The notes under the pieces are model-generated. The model was not told the DNA's origin. It worked only from the letters and a program-made list of their open reading frames with translations, and searched no databases. A program made the translations under genes and the position numbers. Positions 42,965 through 55,675 of a stretch of 64,000 bases of DNA are shown one piece after another. The DNA comes from Eleusine coracana subsp. coracana (lineage: Eukaryota; Streptophyta; Magnoliopsida; Poales; Poaceae). The stretch lies in contig CM064429.1 of the NCBI GenBank assembly GCA_032690845.1, forward strand, positions 11,254,569 to 11,318,568, in the 5' to 3' direction. Each line of letters begins with the position of its first letter. The stretch's first letter is position 1.

Positions 42965-43581
42965 TGTTGGTAGTCATAAATTCCCATTATCGACTACCAA
43001 CTTACCATAAAAAGGTGGATCTTAACTAATAATGTAATGAAAATAATCTTTGTACTCATGAGTTCCACTAGTTTTGGTGAAATATGTGGTTGCAGGTGCT
43101 ACAGGGTCAAAATATGCAAAAACATGTGAAATACCCCATCGGCCGATCATGGTTGTTTCACAGCTGTTTCCTGACAGCCGACAGAGTCGTTAACAGCCAG
43201 AATCAGCACCCGGTCAGGTCATCACCAAGTAAAATTGTCAACTGGCCGGATGATAAGCTATCATCACCCGGTAGGGTGAATCAAGTGTTCAATCAATTTC
43301 CGACTGTATGACAACACAACATAGAACCACCGTCCGATATGGAACTTCACCCCCTCACCCGGTCGACAAGCAAACGCCATCGCCATGAAGCCGTTTCCTA
43401 ATTCTGGTCCAAAAGATTTTCAAAGACAAAGGAATGAGGTCGACACATGGCCCAGTCGGGAAGGACAAGTAGGCCACTTGACCAAAGGGCTGCTGCACAA
43501 AAATGGGTCGCCGCCCGGCGAGTCATGCTGCCCGGTGGACCTTGCCGCCCGTCGGGCTTGCCACCCGGCTTACCGGGCCAT
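42965..43581 (+). mobile_element. Lone LTR, left piece
   Basis: Starts TGTTGGTAGTCATAAATTCC, an LTR start with the usual short inverted end, mirrored by ...CGCCAACA at 54643. Without the Athila the LTR is about 1.74 kb. GC-rich 'cccgg' and 'ggccgatc' clusters fill 43130-43580. No internal region of a second LTR is present, so it is a solo LTR. Confidence 0.7.
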
Positions 43582-44662
43582 TGTTGGTCGTAATTACGCA
43601 CCTACTTATATACCGCTAGAGGACGGTGTACAGTTGTAGCTCTTTTTCCCTCAGAGTATTCAAGGTTATCGAATCCACAGGGAACGAGCGGAACTAATAC
43701 TATTAAAGGGTTACTAACAAATTGCAATGGTTTGGTTGGTGTGAGTGATGACGATGAGAAAGAGGAAGGTGAATGTTATTGAAGAAGTAACAGGATGATG
43801 AAGGATTCTCTCCTTAGCATTGGTTCACTAGCATGCAACCTTATTCTTATGAACTTGAGTGATGACTCTAATATTCTATAAGACATGGTGGTTTCGTTCA
43901 CCCCGGCTGTCCCTACAGAGGCTATTAGCTCCCCACTGGTTTCTTGCAATATGTAATGGGCAAAAGTGTATTGGCCGATACACTAATGAAAGAGATAGAT
44001 AGATGTGCAATAAAGTTCATCACATAGATTAAATTCATCGAGAGAGTATCAACAAGTATGAGAGTTACATGACCAGATCCCCGCACCAGAGAAGAGAATA
44101 TGAGACTACTCACTCATCCTTCCGCTAGACATAACAAAGGGGTGAGAAATAGCGCTGGAACGTGCACGAGCCGATCGGCACAAGCGTCACACCGATCGGC
44201 GCAACCTCCCTTTTGGTGGATCTCGTCGGTGTTGACGAACCTCCGCCGCCAATATCCTGGTACCCTAATTTTAATAATTGATTCTCGCGATCGCCGTCTC
44301 TCTCTCCCAGTCCCTTGGCTTTTGATAATTATCTTCCTTTTATACTCGACGAGATTAGGTCAACTTCCACCGACTCTAACTCATACTGGGCTGGGCCTTT
44401 GTCTTTCCTGGACCGGATCATGTTTTCGTCATCCTTTCCTCCTGCGCTGATCGGCGCGGCTCCGCATCTGGCCCATCTTCGTTACTCTTCAGCTCTTTAT
44501 CCATAATTGCCCTGTTTTACACCTGTTTCCTACGATTACATCCAAAACAGAACAACTACAAATATATGCAAATATGGGGTTAATTGTTTAGTCAAACCAC
44601 CAAATTAAGACGCAAAACATCCCTTATTGGTAGATAAAATGGGCATCTAGAAACCACCAATA
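43582..44662 (-). repeat. Athila 3' LTR (1081 bp)
   Basis: Pairs with 52436-53519. An adjoining purine tract ('gagtgcgggggaac' on the minus strand, 44663-44676) lies inside the element and marks the second-strand primer. Confidence 0.9.
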
Positions 44663-44676
44663 GTTCCCCCGCACTC

Positions 44677-46270
44677 AAATCATTGCTAGTCCTCGAGCAA
44701 TACAAAATCAAATATGTAATAAGAATTTTCACACCATCTCTCATGCAATCAATCTCAATCATCATTTTTACTCGTTATCCCACCACAAAGATTTTCTCTC
44801 ATCTCCTTTTAACCAATCGGCACATCATACTTGAACTTAATCAACTTACCATAAAACTTTTTCAAAAACAATTTTAGTTCTCCTCAACTCATCTTTTAGC
44901 ATCAACATTAAGCATTTGGTCTTCTCTAGGTCTCTCAAGTGTATTTCCTTCCCTCTCCTATCTAATCAAGGATTGTATGTGGATCTTGGAGGGATATATA
45001 ACTAAATTAAAACATAAGATTAACATGTCAACAATGTGCTCAATCATGCCTATTAAGAAAGAATTTTCTTGAAAAAGAACTTTTAATGGAGAAGAGGAAT
45101 GTAGAAGATCTAAAAGAAAATTTCAATGAGAACAATGGCAAAGAATGAGAAATAATCAGAAATCTGCTTTCTTTGATGACCTTACTGCCTCTCAGGGAAT
45201 ATATATTTTTTTCTCTTTACCTCTTTTTTTTTATAATAATAACCTCTTCTTTTTTCTTTCTTTTGCAACAGCGCCGATCGGCGCAACACTGCACCGGTCG
45301 GCGCGGTCTATTTTTTCTTTTCTTTCACCCCTTTTTTATTTTCTATTCCTCATATGATCAGCAATTTCTCTCTTGTATCAACAGCGGAAATTTCTTGAAT
45401 TCCCTTTTTTTTTTGAGAATATAGGTTGTGTATGGTTTTCATGATAGCAAGAAATTTAAATGGATAAGAATGGCTAGAAATATAGAGATAAACAAAATAG
45501 ATCATCCTTTCCTAACTTGGTCGAAATCATGGGCAAAAAGTTGACAAAGTTACTTACAATCCACTTAATTCAAATGTGTAGCTTGCCCTCATTCACTCGG
45601 CTATGTAGGCATATTTAGACCTTGCTTTTGCTTTAGCTTATGATGAGTCAAAAGAAATTTTCACAAATATAAAGCTCAAAAGTTAAGTGGTAACCAACAA
45701 ATTCAAGTAATCAACCAATCGATCATCAGAAAGACAGGATAAATAGCATGGGGCACTTTCAATTTGACAATCGACACTAACTTTATTAAAGACAATGCAA
45801 TAATTCAAACTACATAAAAGACCTTGAAGCAACTCTGAACATGACTCGTGACTCTTTTAAGCACACACACAAACTTAAATAAACACTTATTAAGAAAAAT
45901 AAATGAGAAAGAAAAACAAATGAGAAACTAGACTCAAAAACACTTAAAAACTATGACTAAGGGCAAAGCCCTTCCCCCACACTCAAAATTTACAATGTCC
46001 TCATTGCAAGAGAAGAAACTCAACACACTAATCATGCAGACCATGCCTGTTCAAGACTCAGAAAATTCGTCTTATATTCCTTATGAGAAAAGTGTAGTCC
46101 GCTTCGTTCATCTCGATTGTATCCTGGATTCTGCGGTCCACATCTCTTTGATGCCTGTAAGCACGATCTCTATCTAGATACAGGCGCTCAATGTTTCTTC
46201 GGCAGACAGGACAGCAAGCAGGCGGTTGCAGGTTATAATTTTCAACGCTGTAAGGGGAGGCACTATTCAA
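44677..46270. other. Athila 3' non-coding region
   Basis: AT-rich, no recognisable coding. Two GC palindrome motifs lie within it (45272-45300). Poly-T and poly-A tracts occur at 45220-45250 and 45405. Confidence 0.45.
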
Positions 46271-46276
46271 ATTCCT

Positions 46277-47473
46277 CTAAGCCGATCGACGCATAGGCTG
46301 AGCCGATCGGCGTAGTGGTGTTCTTCCATCATTGCGACTTCCTCCACTTCCCTTTGCATTACCATTAACTCTTGTTGAAGTTCCTGCTGCCCTGTCATTA
46401 CTGCATTCTGCAAGTGTTTCCCGATTTTTGAACTTAGGACTACCAAAGCTTCTTCGCATATCAAAATCATTACCAAAATCTCCAGGCACACTAGGATCAC
46501 CGCTTTCCAAAGTTTCCAAATAGTATGACGTATAGTCGCTATCCCATTCGGAATAATTCTGAATTGGCTTACCAGATAGTCTAGCAGATCTACGTACCTC
46601 TGGTGTAGTCTTACACTTCCTTGCAGCAGGTTCTTCGTCTTCACTTGGCAGAGCCGTCAGATCAATAAATTCAACCATCTTCAGATCGTGCCGATCGGCT
46701 CCAGTGTCGCGCCGATCGGCGCAGCTAGCAGCTTCCTTCATATACTCATCTAACTGCACTAGATTACGCTCACGGATCACCTTATTCTGCTGCCTTCGTA
46801 AAATCTCATCATTAATCTCCTTAGGCGTCCTCCCTCCAGGAATTGCGCAACAGCCATCATCATATATTAAATCTCTAGGTATGAAAGCTGGATCTTCTGC
46901 CAATTAGAGTTCAACCTTGCGTTGAAAATCTTTAGCATAAAAGAAACACTTGCAACCCTCAATACAACTATTCCTATGAATCTTACTTTCTTGAAAACTT
47001 TCCCAATCGGTAAGAACCTTGGAAAAGGATTCATCCCTTCTAGCTTGAAGATCCTTCTCCGCATCCTGCTGGTACATAGCTTCTTCGACTTCCTCTCGCA
47101 GCTTGAGTTCATACTTGGCGGCAATGTCATGTTCACTATAAAGTCGGCACCTATAGATTGTGAGGGTGCTCTCTTCATCTAGCTCTTCCTTCTCTTGCTC
47201 AGTCAATGATCTTTCAAAAGATAGAAAATCCTCATACGACAATGGCTTAGCAAGATCAAGAAGACTTTCCATGGTATACCTTTGAGAAACTGCTTCACTT
47301 TCAATAGGAGCCATAGATTTTCCTTTGCGCACCAATACTCTCTTCATCATCTGCCGAAGTTCATTGTCCATCTTCACCTTCTCGGCGTTCCACGCGTCAG
47401 CTTCGCTTTTCTTCATGAATTTCTTCCGCAAATTTGACCAGACGAGAGGATCATCTCGTGTTGGTGTCAACAC
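46277..47473 (-). pseudogene. Athila 3' ORF of unknown function
   Basis: Located downstream of integrase, where some Athila elements carry an env-like gene. Two segments: 46904-47473 (MLTPTRDDPLVWSNLRKKFM..., acidic and rich in predicted helix, with long Glu/Lys runs) and 46277-46903 (MAEDPAFIPRDLIYDDGCCA..., ending in RRSAQPMRRSA). They abut at a stop. No membrane segment or signal peptide is visible, so an envelope role is not supported. The ADRRDTGADRH repeat appears again. I do not recognise the family. Confidence 0.5.
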
Positions 47474-47959
47474 TTCGTCGACTTCTTCCCAGGACTAATT
47501 TGCAGAGGTCTAAGAAAATCCGCCGCAGAGCCGATCGGCTCCAGAGTCGCGCCGATCGGCGCATGAGTCGCGCCGATCGGCGCCGCCTTGGTTTCTGCCT
47601 GATGCGCCACCTTCTATCGCTTCTGCTCTTAGGGTTGTTCTAGTGACGATGTAATACAAGTTGATCCATGGGTTTGCTGTCCCCTCATATTTATATCCCT
47701 TAATTTCCAATTGGACTAGGACTCTTTCTCTATTCGTGGAATTTAACGAGTCTTAAAAAGGCAAGGTCCAAAACCAACTCAAAAACCGAAAGGACTCTGC
47801 CACGCTGATTGGTGCAGGGCTGCGCCGATCGGCGCAGCAACACGCCGATCGGCGTGGTACACTAAATTGCCAAATCAGAAAAATAAAAACTACGGAAATT
47901 AAAATACATACAAGCTTTTGTTTTACGTCGTTAAGCTCGACCACACGGGGTACTAAGCA
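47474..47959. other. Spacer between Athila pol and 3' ORF
   Basis: No conserved ORF. It holds the densest group of the GCGCCGATCGGCGC palindromes: three near 47528-47583 and two near 47815-47855. Confidence 0.55.
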
Positions 47960-50535
47960 GTGAAATACACATCAAAAGATTTTAATTCAAATGTGTCAGG
48001 TTCTAGGTATACCTTTAGACGTTGTCCGTTCACCGTGTACTTGTTTCTCTTGCCATCCATTATGATTACTGCTCCCGAAGGGAACACCGTATTCACAAGA
48101 TAAGGTCCCTCCCATTTGCTTCGCAGTTTGCCTTTACCAAATAATCTGAATCACGAATTAAACAGGAGCACCCGATCTCCTTCCTTGAATTCCTTCTTCA
48201 AAAGCTTCTTATCATACCACTTCTTTGTTTTCTCTTTGTATATGGCTGCATTTTCATATGCACGCAATCACATCTCTTCCAATTCACTTATTTTTATCTT
48301 CCTTTTCATGCCGGCGGCATCAAGATCCAAATTCATTTCCCTTATAGCCCAATAAGCCTTATGTTCCAATTCCACCAGTAGGTGACACGATTTCCCATAG
48401 ATGAATTGATATGGTGTCATACCAATCGGTGTCTTGAATGCTGTCCTATATGCCCATAACGCTGCATTAAGCTTCGTGGCCCAATCTTTTCCTTCCTTTG
48501 TAACAATCTTCTACAGAATTCCCTTTAATTGCTTATTTGAAGTTTCTGCTTGTCCATTCGTCTAGGGATGGTACGCTGTTCCAATTCTATGTTCAACTCC
48601 AGATTTGATTAAAAACCTAGTAAATTCTCCTCCTGTAAAATGGGATCCTCCATCTGTAATTATTATCCTCGGTACTCCATACCTAGGAAATATCTGCTCC
48701 TGAAGTATACTCCTTGATTCTCTTGTAGTATTAGCCTTGCATGCCATTGCTTTGACCCACTTGGAGACATAATCAACGGCGACCAATATGTACTCGAAAC
48801 CATGAGAATTCACAAAGGGTCCCATAAAATCCATACCCCAAACATCAAAGATATCGACTTGAAGATTGTACTTAAGAGGCATTGCATTCCTACTGTTAAC
48901 ATTTCCTATTCGTTGGCATTGAGCACATGTTGCAACATACCTTTTTGCATCTTCATGCATAGTAGGCCAATAGAATCCACTCGCCCATACCTTTGCCTGT
49001 GTTCTGAAGTAGCCATAGTGTCCCCCATGATCCGAAGAATGACATTTTGCTAAAATGCTTGCTCTTTCTTCTCTGGGTACACATCTCCGTACTGCTCCAT
49101 CCTCGCAATACCTATACAAGTATGGGTCGGTCCATATAAATTTCTCATTTCACTCTTAACTCTTTTCCTTGTGTTGTTGTTCATCAGATCAGTTTGTCCC
49201 TTGAAACCTTTGATAATATCCATCATCCAATTCTCTTTATGATCAAATGAGGCAAACAACTGCTCTTGTCGCATTTCATCTCTTATAGGCTCAATTGATG
49301 ATGATTCAAGATGAGATAAATGATCTGCTACAGAATTTGCTACTCCTTTCTTATCTCTTATCTCCGAATCAAATTCTTGCAGCATCAATACCCATCGCTT
49401 TAACTGAGGCTTAGACTCCATCTTTGAAACCAAGTATCTTATACCAGCATGATCAGTATATACAATCACCTGAGAATTTAGAATGTAGGATCTAAACTTC
49501 TCAAAAGAAAATATAACAGCTAACATCTCTTTCTCAGTTGTTGTATAATTGATCTGTGCCCCATTCAAAGTTTTGCTAGCATAATAAATAGCATGCACTT
49601 TACTTTCCTTCCGTTGTCCAAGAACAGCTCCAACTGCATAGTCACTTGCATCACACATAATTTCAAAAGGTAAACTCCAATCAGGTGGCTGCATAGCGGG
49701 TGCAGAGCATAGAGCTTTCTTTAATCTTCTAAAGGCCAAGAGTCTTTCCTCGTCCATGACAAATTCTGTATCTTGCTTTAACAATTCTGTCAGGGGTTTA
49801 GCAATCTTTGAATAATCCTTAACAAATCTGTGATAGAAGTTGGCATGTCCAAGAAAACTTCTCAAAGCTGTAAGATCCGTAGGAGGAGGTAATTTCTCAA
49901 CTGTAGATACCTTTGCCTTATCAACCTCTATCCCTCTCTTAGATACATGTTCCTTCTGTTACCATGAAGTGACACTTCTTCCAATTAAGAACTAAGTCGT
50001 ATTCAACACACCTTTTCAAAACCTTCTCCAAATTCTCTAAACAGCTATCAAAATCAGTACCATGCACGGAGACTTCATCCATAAATACCTCCATAATATC
50101 TTTTATGATTTCAGCAAATATTGCATTCATGCATCTTTGAAATGTGGCGGGCGCGTTGCAAAGACCAAATGGCATCCTTCTATATGCATATGTCCCAAAA
50201 GGGCAAGTAAAAGTAGTTTTCTGCTGATCTTCTGGTCTTACCGGTATTTGAAAGAAGCCACTATATCCATCCAAATAACAAAAGTATGAATTCTTTGCTA
50301 ACCTTTCAAGCATCTCGTCAATGAACGGAAGAGGATAGTGATCTTTCTTTGTCACTTTGTTCAAACTTCTATAATCTATGCACATTCTCCATCCAGTTAT
50401 AGTCCTTTGAGGGATCAACTCATTGTTCTTGTTAGGCACTACTGTCAACCCTTCTTTCTTGGGTACACAATGCACTGGACTAACCCATTCACTATCAGCA
50501 ACAGGGTAGATTATACCTACATTAAGCAGCTTCAA
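47960..50535 (-). pseudogene. Athila reverse transcriptase, RNase H and integrase
   Basis: Reverse transcriptase (49939-50535) has GWRMCIDYRSLNKVTKKDHY, FTCPFGTYAYRRMPFGLCNA and the active site as VFMDEVSV, where FMDD is usual, so one catalytic Asp is changed to Glu. RNase H (about 49050-49865) has FEIMCDASDYAVGAVLGQ. Integrase (from 49119) has the HHCC-type start, CDVWGMDFMGPF-like first Asp, TDGGSHF second Asp, and after an in-frame TAG at about 48563 TNGQAE with the Glu. The chromodomain-free C-terminal tail reads on to about 47960. Several stops make it inactive. Confidence 0.88.
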
Positions 50536-52313
50536 ATCTCCTTTTTAACCACTATCTTCATTGATTCCTTCAACCTTTGCATCCCTTCAACCATTGGTTT
50601 AGTATTCTCCTCCAAGTTAACCATGTGGGTGCAAAATGCGGGGCTGATTCCTTTGATGTCATCCAATGTGTAACCAATGGCTTTTTTATACTTTTTGAGC
50701 ATAGCAAGAACCCTCTCTGTTTCTTCCTTCGTTAGGGCATTGTTCACAATAACTGGATATGTTCTATTCTTTCCTAGATATTCATAGCGTAGCTCCTTCA
50801 GGAGTTCCTTCTGTTCCACTTCTGGCGCTTCATCTGGATCCAGCTCACCGAGAGGTTCAAAATCAGGATTTTCCTGGTTGAGCCGATCGGCGCGAGGGTC
50901 GCGCCGATCGACGCTGGCAGTATGCTTGAGCTGATCGGTGCAAGGGTCGCGCCGATCAGCGCTGGCAGTATACTTGTCAGTTCCACGCATGATGTGGTCC
51001 AGTGGGTCTCCCATATCCATCCCTATCCTCTCGTCTTCCTCTGGGAAGAATTCCTGATAGTAAGAAGAGTCTTGATGAGACGGATCATTAAATTGAAATC
51101 GCACTTCTTCCTCTCCCAGGTGTAGCGTAATTTGACCTTTCCTAGCATCCAAAACAGCTTGTACTAATCTTAAGAATGGCCTTCCCAGAATAATATCTTC
51201 AACCTCAGTTTCTTTATTGTCTAGAACAAAGAAATCTACCGGCATTGTTTTCGAGCTGATCTCAATTTTGACATTCTTGATCACTCCGAGTGGCTTGGTC
51301 TTCCTACCATCCGCCATGATCAGCTCAAGTTCAGTCCCCATCAGCCGCTGTTGAGTTCCATAAGGCATGCTCATGAATGCATCGTAAGTCATCAAGCTGA
51401 CACGAGAACCAAAGTCACACAAGGCTTTCGAAAATTTCTTCCCCGATATCTCACATGGTATGTACGGTTCTTTTTTTTCCTCTTCCGTGAGACCTACAAC
51501 ATACACACCACACAATCCCCGATATCTCACAGGCTTTATTTCTCCGAATTGCTCCGAAGTAATCATTGATCTACTCTCGGACATCAAGATCTGTTCAGCT
51601 GGCGACTCTTCCTTCTGCATAACTTCTAGGCATTGCCGATTTGGTTCTAGATATTCTTCCCAATGCTTGTGCAAAGCTTCATTCTCGGCAATTTTGCCTA
51701 ACAATTCGATCCCTACCTTGGCTGTCAATCTCAAAAAATTTCCTCCAGCCGATCCGTCCAAATGCATCCTCGATGCCTTGTTTATGGCCATGTAGAAGGT
51801 TTGAGCGCACATATTCTCATCAATGTCAAGGTCAGGTCCTTGTTTCAACAATGTTTGAAAACGCGTCCTGGCTTCCGCGAGAGATTCTTCATCTTCTTGT
51901 AAGAAGTTCACCACTTCCCTTCTCAACTTCTGCACCTTTGGCAAAGGAAAATACAGGAGACATAAATTTCCAACTAACTCACTCCACTAACCTTTTACGT
52001 CTCGAGATGCTGTCTTGTGCCACTCTTTGGCTTTTCCTCCCAAAGAGAATGGGAAAAGCAGCCACCTGTAAAGATCCCGAGGCACTCCTTCATGATGGAA
52101 TGTTTGGCAAAGTGCCTCCAAATCTTGTAAGTGAGTATACGGGTTCTCCTCTTTCGCTCCAAAGAACTTGTTTGCTTCAGCCTTGCTAATGATAATGGGG
52201 TTCAACACATACGAGGAGGCCGTGGCCTTCTCATCTGAGGATTGAGGCACCAGCACGTCTGGAGATGGTAGAGAAAATTCCCTGAGCGTCAGAGAAGGTC
52301 CTGTCGTACTCAT
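50532..52313 (-). pseudogene. Athila gag and protease
   Basis: Two open segments: 51987-52313 (capsid start, with YTHLQDLEALCQTFHHEGVP and FPFSLGGKAKEWH) and 50532-51944, separated by a TAG. The second has the capsid C-terminus, then the aspartic protease with ALCDFGSRVSLMTYDAFMSM (usual form CDLGAS) and IILGRPFL. Near 50900-50960 two pairs of ADRRDP / ADRL repeats encode the palindromic GCCGATCGGC motif in protein. The frame changes near 50532 before reverse transcriptase. Confidence 0.85.
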
Positions 52314-52403
52314 CCTGAAAATTCACACAAAACACAAAAACGAAAACAACTAGAAAAGAGAGGATTAGACATTAGTAAAATATTAATAGTAAAAGAACTG
52401 GCT

Positions 52404-52423
52404 TGTTCCTCGGCAACGGTGCC
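52404..52423 (-). promoter_or_regulatory. Athila primer-binding site, tRNA-Asp type
   Basis: On the minus strand TGGCACCGTTGCCGAGGAAC, about 12 nt inside the 5' LTR. It differs at only two positions from the site in the 29983-37517 element. Confidence 0.85.
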
Positions 52424-52435
52424 AGAAAAAGGGCT

Positions 52436-53519
52436 TGTTGGTCGTAATTACGCACCCACTTATATACCGCAAGAGGACGGTGTACAGTTGTAGCTCTTTT
52501 TCCCTCAGAATATTCTAAGGTTATCGAATCCACAGGGAACAAGCGGAACTAATACTATTAAAGGGTTACTAACAAATTGCAATGGTTTGGTTGGTGTGAA
52601 TGATGACGGTGAGAAACAGGAAGGTGAATGTTATTAAAGAAGTAACAGGATGATGAAGGATTCTCTCCTTAGGATTGGTTCACTAGCATGCAACCTTATT
52701 ATTATCAACAAAGAAAGGGATGACTCTAATATTCTACAAGACATGGTGGTTTCGTTCACCTGGCTGTCACTACAGAGGCTATTAGCTCCCCACTGGTTTC
52801 TTGCACTATGTAATGGGCAAAAGTGTATTGGCCGATACACTAATGAAAGGGATAGATAGATGTGCAATAAAGTTCATCACATAGATTAAATTCATCGAGA
52901 GAGTAACAATAAGTATGAGGGTTTCATGACCAGATCCCTGCACCAGAGAAGAGAATATGAGACTACTCACTCATCCTTCCGCTAGACATAGCAGAGGGGT
53001 GAGAAATAGCGCTAGAACGCGCACGAGCTGATCGGCGCAAGCGTCGCGCCGATCAGCACGACCTCCCTTCTGGTGGATCTCGTCGGTGTTGACAAACCTC
53101 CGCCGCCAATATCCTGGAACCCTAGTTTTAATAATTTATTCTCGCGATCGCTGTCTCTCTCCCCCGGTTCCTTGGCTCTTGATAATTATCTTCCTTTTAT
53201 ACTCGACGGGATTTGGTCAACTTCCACCGACTCTAACTCATACTGGGCTGGGCCTTTGTCTTTCCTGGACCGGATCATGTTTTCATCATCCTTTCCTCCC
53301 GCGCCGATCGACGCCGCTCCGCATCTGGCCCATCCTCGTTACTCTTCAGCTCTTTATCCATAATTGCCCTGTTTTACACCTTTTTCCTATGATTACATCC
53401 AAAATAGAACAACTATAAATATATGCAAATATGGGGTTAATTGTTTTGTCAAACCACCAAATTAAGACGCAAAACATCCCTTATTAGTAGATAAAATGGG
53501 CATCTAGAAACCACCAATA
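52436..53519 (-). repeat. Athila 5' LTR (1084 bp)
   Basis: Drives minus-strand transcription. Contains 'gagctgatcggcgcaagcg' near 53027, one of the palindromic motifs typical of this element. Confidence 0.9.
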
Positions 53520-53524
53520 GCCGT

Positions 53525-54643
53525 TTGGCCCATAAAGCCTACCGACCAGCCTGCCATGCCTACCGACATAAAACCAAAGGAAAACGGCCAACCGACCCTC
53601 AAAACCGACTTCAGAACATCATTACGGCCGTCCAAAATGAGTCGGTTGGAAAACCAACCAAATCGGGTGGTTGCCCGGCCTTACCGGCCGCCCGACCGAC
53701 CCTACCGCCCGGCCTCCACGGCCACCCAGCGTACCCAGCCGCCCGGCCAATGGTTTTTCACTATTTTCAGCCACCGACTTCCCACAAGCCTACAATTACT
53801 GCCCCTCTATCATTTGGGTATAAATGCGACAGTTTGGCCACCGATTTAGACAACAATTGAAGACGAGAACAACAAGCACCACGCTGTAGAAATGTATGAG
53901 AATAGGGAGTGAGAAAGAGGTAGAAGTCCGGGAGGGAGCCGGGAATGTCGGCTCCTTCTCCATCTTGTGCCTCGGGGATGAAGCTCCACCGAGAGTAGAT
54001 TCCTCATCCTTCCGTCGGGTAACATGTAGTTAAACTCTTGTCCAAGTAATAAAGTAAGTATTTCTATCCTTTTTATCTACGGTATCCTCGTGCATATTCT
54101 TTTATTGCTTTATAGCATTAATTTGTTATGCTTACCAATTCTAGAGCTGGTATGAAAGTCTAAGTGTAAACGTGGTGTTTAGACTAAGTTTTCTCGGGAT
54201 TGCATTCGTCCCCACGGGTTGTGTGGTAGGCGATAGGTGGTGACAGCCCTGTCCGTCCAATATTGTAATCTACCATGTTCGGGAAGTCTCAAGCAGGGTT
54301 ATCTAGCGATAGCGTACCCACTAGTACACGAGGTTAGTTACCGACCCTTATTAGTGGATCATTTTCGTGCCTCGAAGCAGATAAATTGAAATAGGATCTC
54401 ATTAAATTACTTAGCGGGAGTTTACTACATTAGATTACCTCGCCTGATGACCTCTTCTCTCTATAGAACCTATTCTCCTCTCAACCATTATTGTTCCTCT
54501 CCTTTGTTCACTAGAGTTGGATTAGGATAGAGTTTCACTTCTTATTCCTCATGGATTCGATACCTTGGAATACTCCTAGGTGAAATCTACATTGGCATCC
54601 GTACGCTTGTGGTTTTCTCTGTTAGGCTTAAGGATCGCCAACA
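53525..54643 (+). mobile_element. Lone LTR, right piece
   Basis: Continues the LTR of 42965-43581. A TATA box (GGTATAAATGCG) is at about 53817, and the downstream part has the 'gattcgataccttggaatac' and 'catccgtacgcttgtgg' type blocks common in grass Gypsy LTRs. It ends CGCCAACA. Plus orientation. The ORFs at 53525-53860 are LTR sequence. Confidence 0.7.
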
Positions 54644-55675
54644 GGCAAAGAAGAAGATATGTGGGCTGATGTCATGGCAGCCATCCGGTTCCAGCCAGCA
54701 GATCTCAAGAGAGCCAAGAAGGCCACAATGTTCACTCTCAATCACATCTTTCGAGATTACAAGTCCAAGCTCAACTACCAATACGTCAAGAAAAATCAAA
54801 CCCCATTCGACAAGCATGGAAATATCAGTCAACAGGAATGGGATGAGTTTGTTGAGCAGAAGACGAGCAGTGCTTTGAAGGAGCTCAGTGAAAACATGGT
54901 TGAGCTGAACAAGCGGAACAAGTACAAGCCATGGCAACATGGTTGAGCTGAACAAGCGGAACAAGTACAAGCCACGGTTAGGTCCGGACGGATACAGAAA
55001 GGAGATTCTGATTTGGAGAGAGGGAAGCCAAGCTCAGCGCAGAAGGAAAACCTGATCCATTACCAAACACCAATGAGCATACCAGGAATTGGGTATATGG
55101 TCGCTCTGATTTAACCGATGAAGGAGAAATTATTGTGAAGGATCCTGTGACAATTAAAGTCGTGCAAGCCTTGAAAGGACATCACGACGCAGACAGAGGC
55201 TGGTCTATTTACACCTGAGTATCACAAGGATGAGCTAACAAAGGCGATTAGGACCGAGTAACTTGATGGTCGGGTATGAGGAGTGTCATCATCGGCAACA
55301 TGGAAAGAAGGTTTCTCCGGAACATCCTCACACCTGTACAAGAAGCATATCTTGCACATGAAAGATTAAGAAGAGAAAGCCAAGGAAGATTGGAGGCGAC
55401 AACTTCTTATGTTCGCTATCAACAAAGAAAGCAGTCATTTGGACCCCAACCTGCAGGCTGCAATGGATGCCTTCTTACGTGGTTCGTCCACATCCATGCA
55501 ACCATCCATCTCTACACAACCATCAGTCTCCGGTCAACCATCAGTGTCCATGCAATCAGAAACGGAGGACATCACTGAGGATACTTCTTGCGAGTTGCAT
55601 GTGCCATTTGGTTACAAGGTGAAGACAATGGAGTTTGCATCCGGCATGGCATTTCCAGGAGAGATGCTCCATAGC
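54644..55675 (+). pseudogene. CACTA second gene, continuation
   Basis: Joins 42964 in frame across the lone LTR (reading DGG|KEEDMWADVM). Motifs: DMWADVMAAIRFQPADLKRA, KKATMFTLNHIFRDYKSKLN and NISQQEWDEFVEQKTSSALK, a Transposase_24-type core. A tandem duplication of about 43 bp ('atggttgagctgaacaagcg' at about 54897 and 54940) breaks the frame; another reading frame then runs on (GPDGYRKEILIWREGSQAQ). The later part has Gln/Ser-rich repeats (55480-55560, 'TSMQPSISTQPSVSGQPSVS'). It is cut at 55675 by the three-LTR Gypsy and resumes at 60898. Confidence 0.75.

Larger units (their letters stand above)
43582..53519 (-). mobile_element. Athila-type Gypsy retrotransposon (9.9 kb)
   Basis: LTRs at 43582-44662 and 52436-53519, several percent diverged. 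Outer ends are TGTTGG...CCAATA; flanks are GCCAT and GCCGT, a target duplication with one change. The primer site resembles tRNA-Asp. Minus-strand order is gag, protease, reverse transcriptase, RNase H, integrase, then a 3' ORF region, which is the Athila plan. Stops and frameshifts break gag and pol. It sits inside the lone LTR at 42965-54643. Confidence 0.92.
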
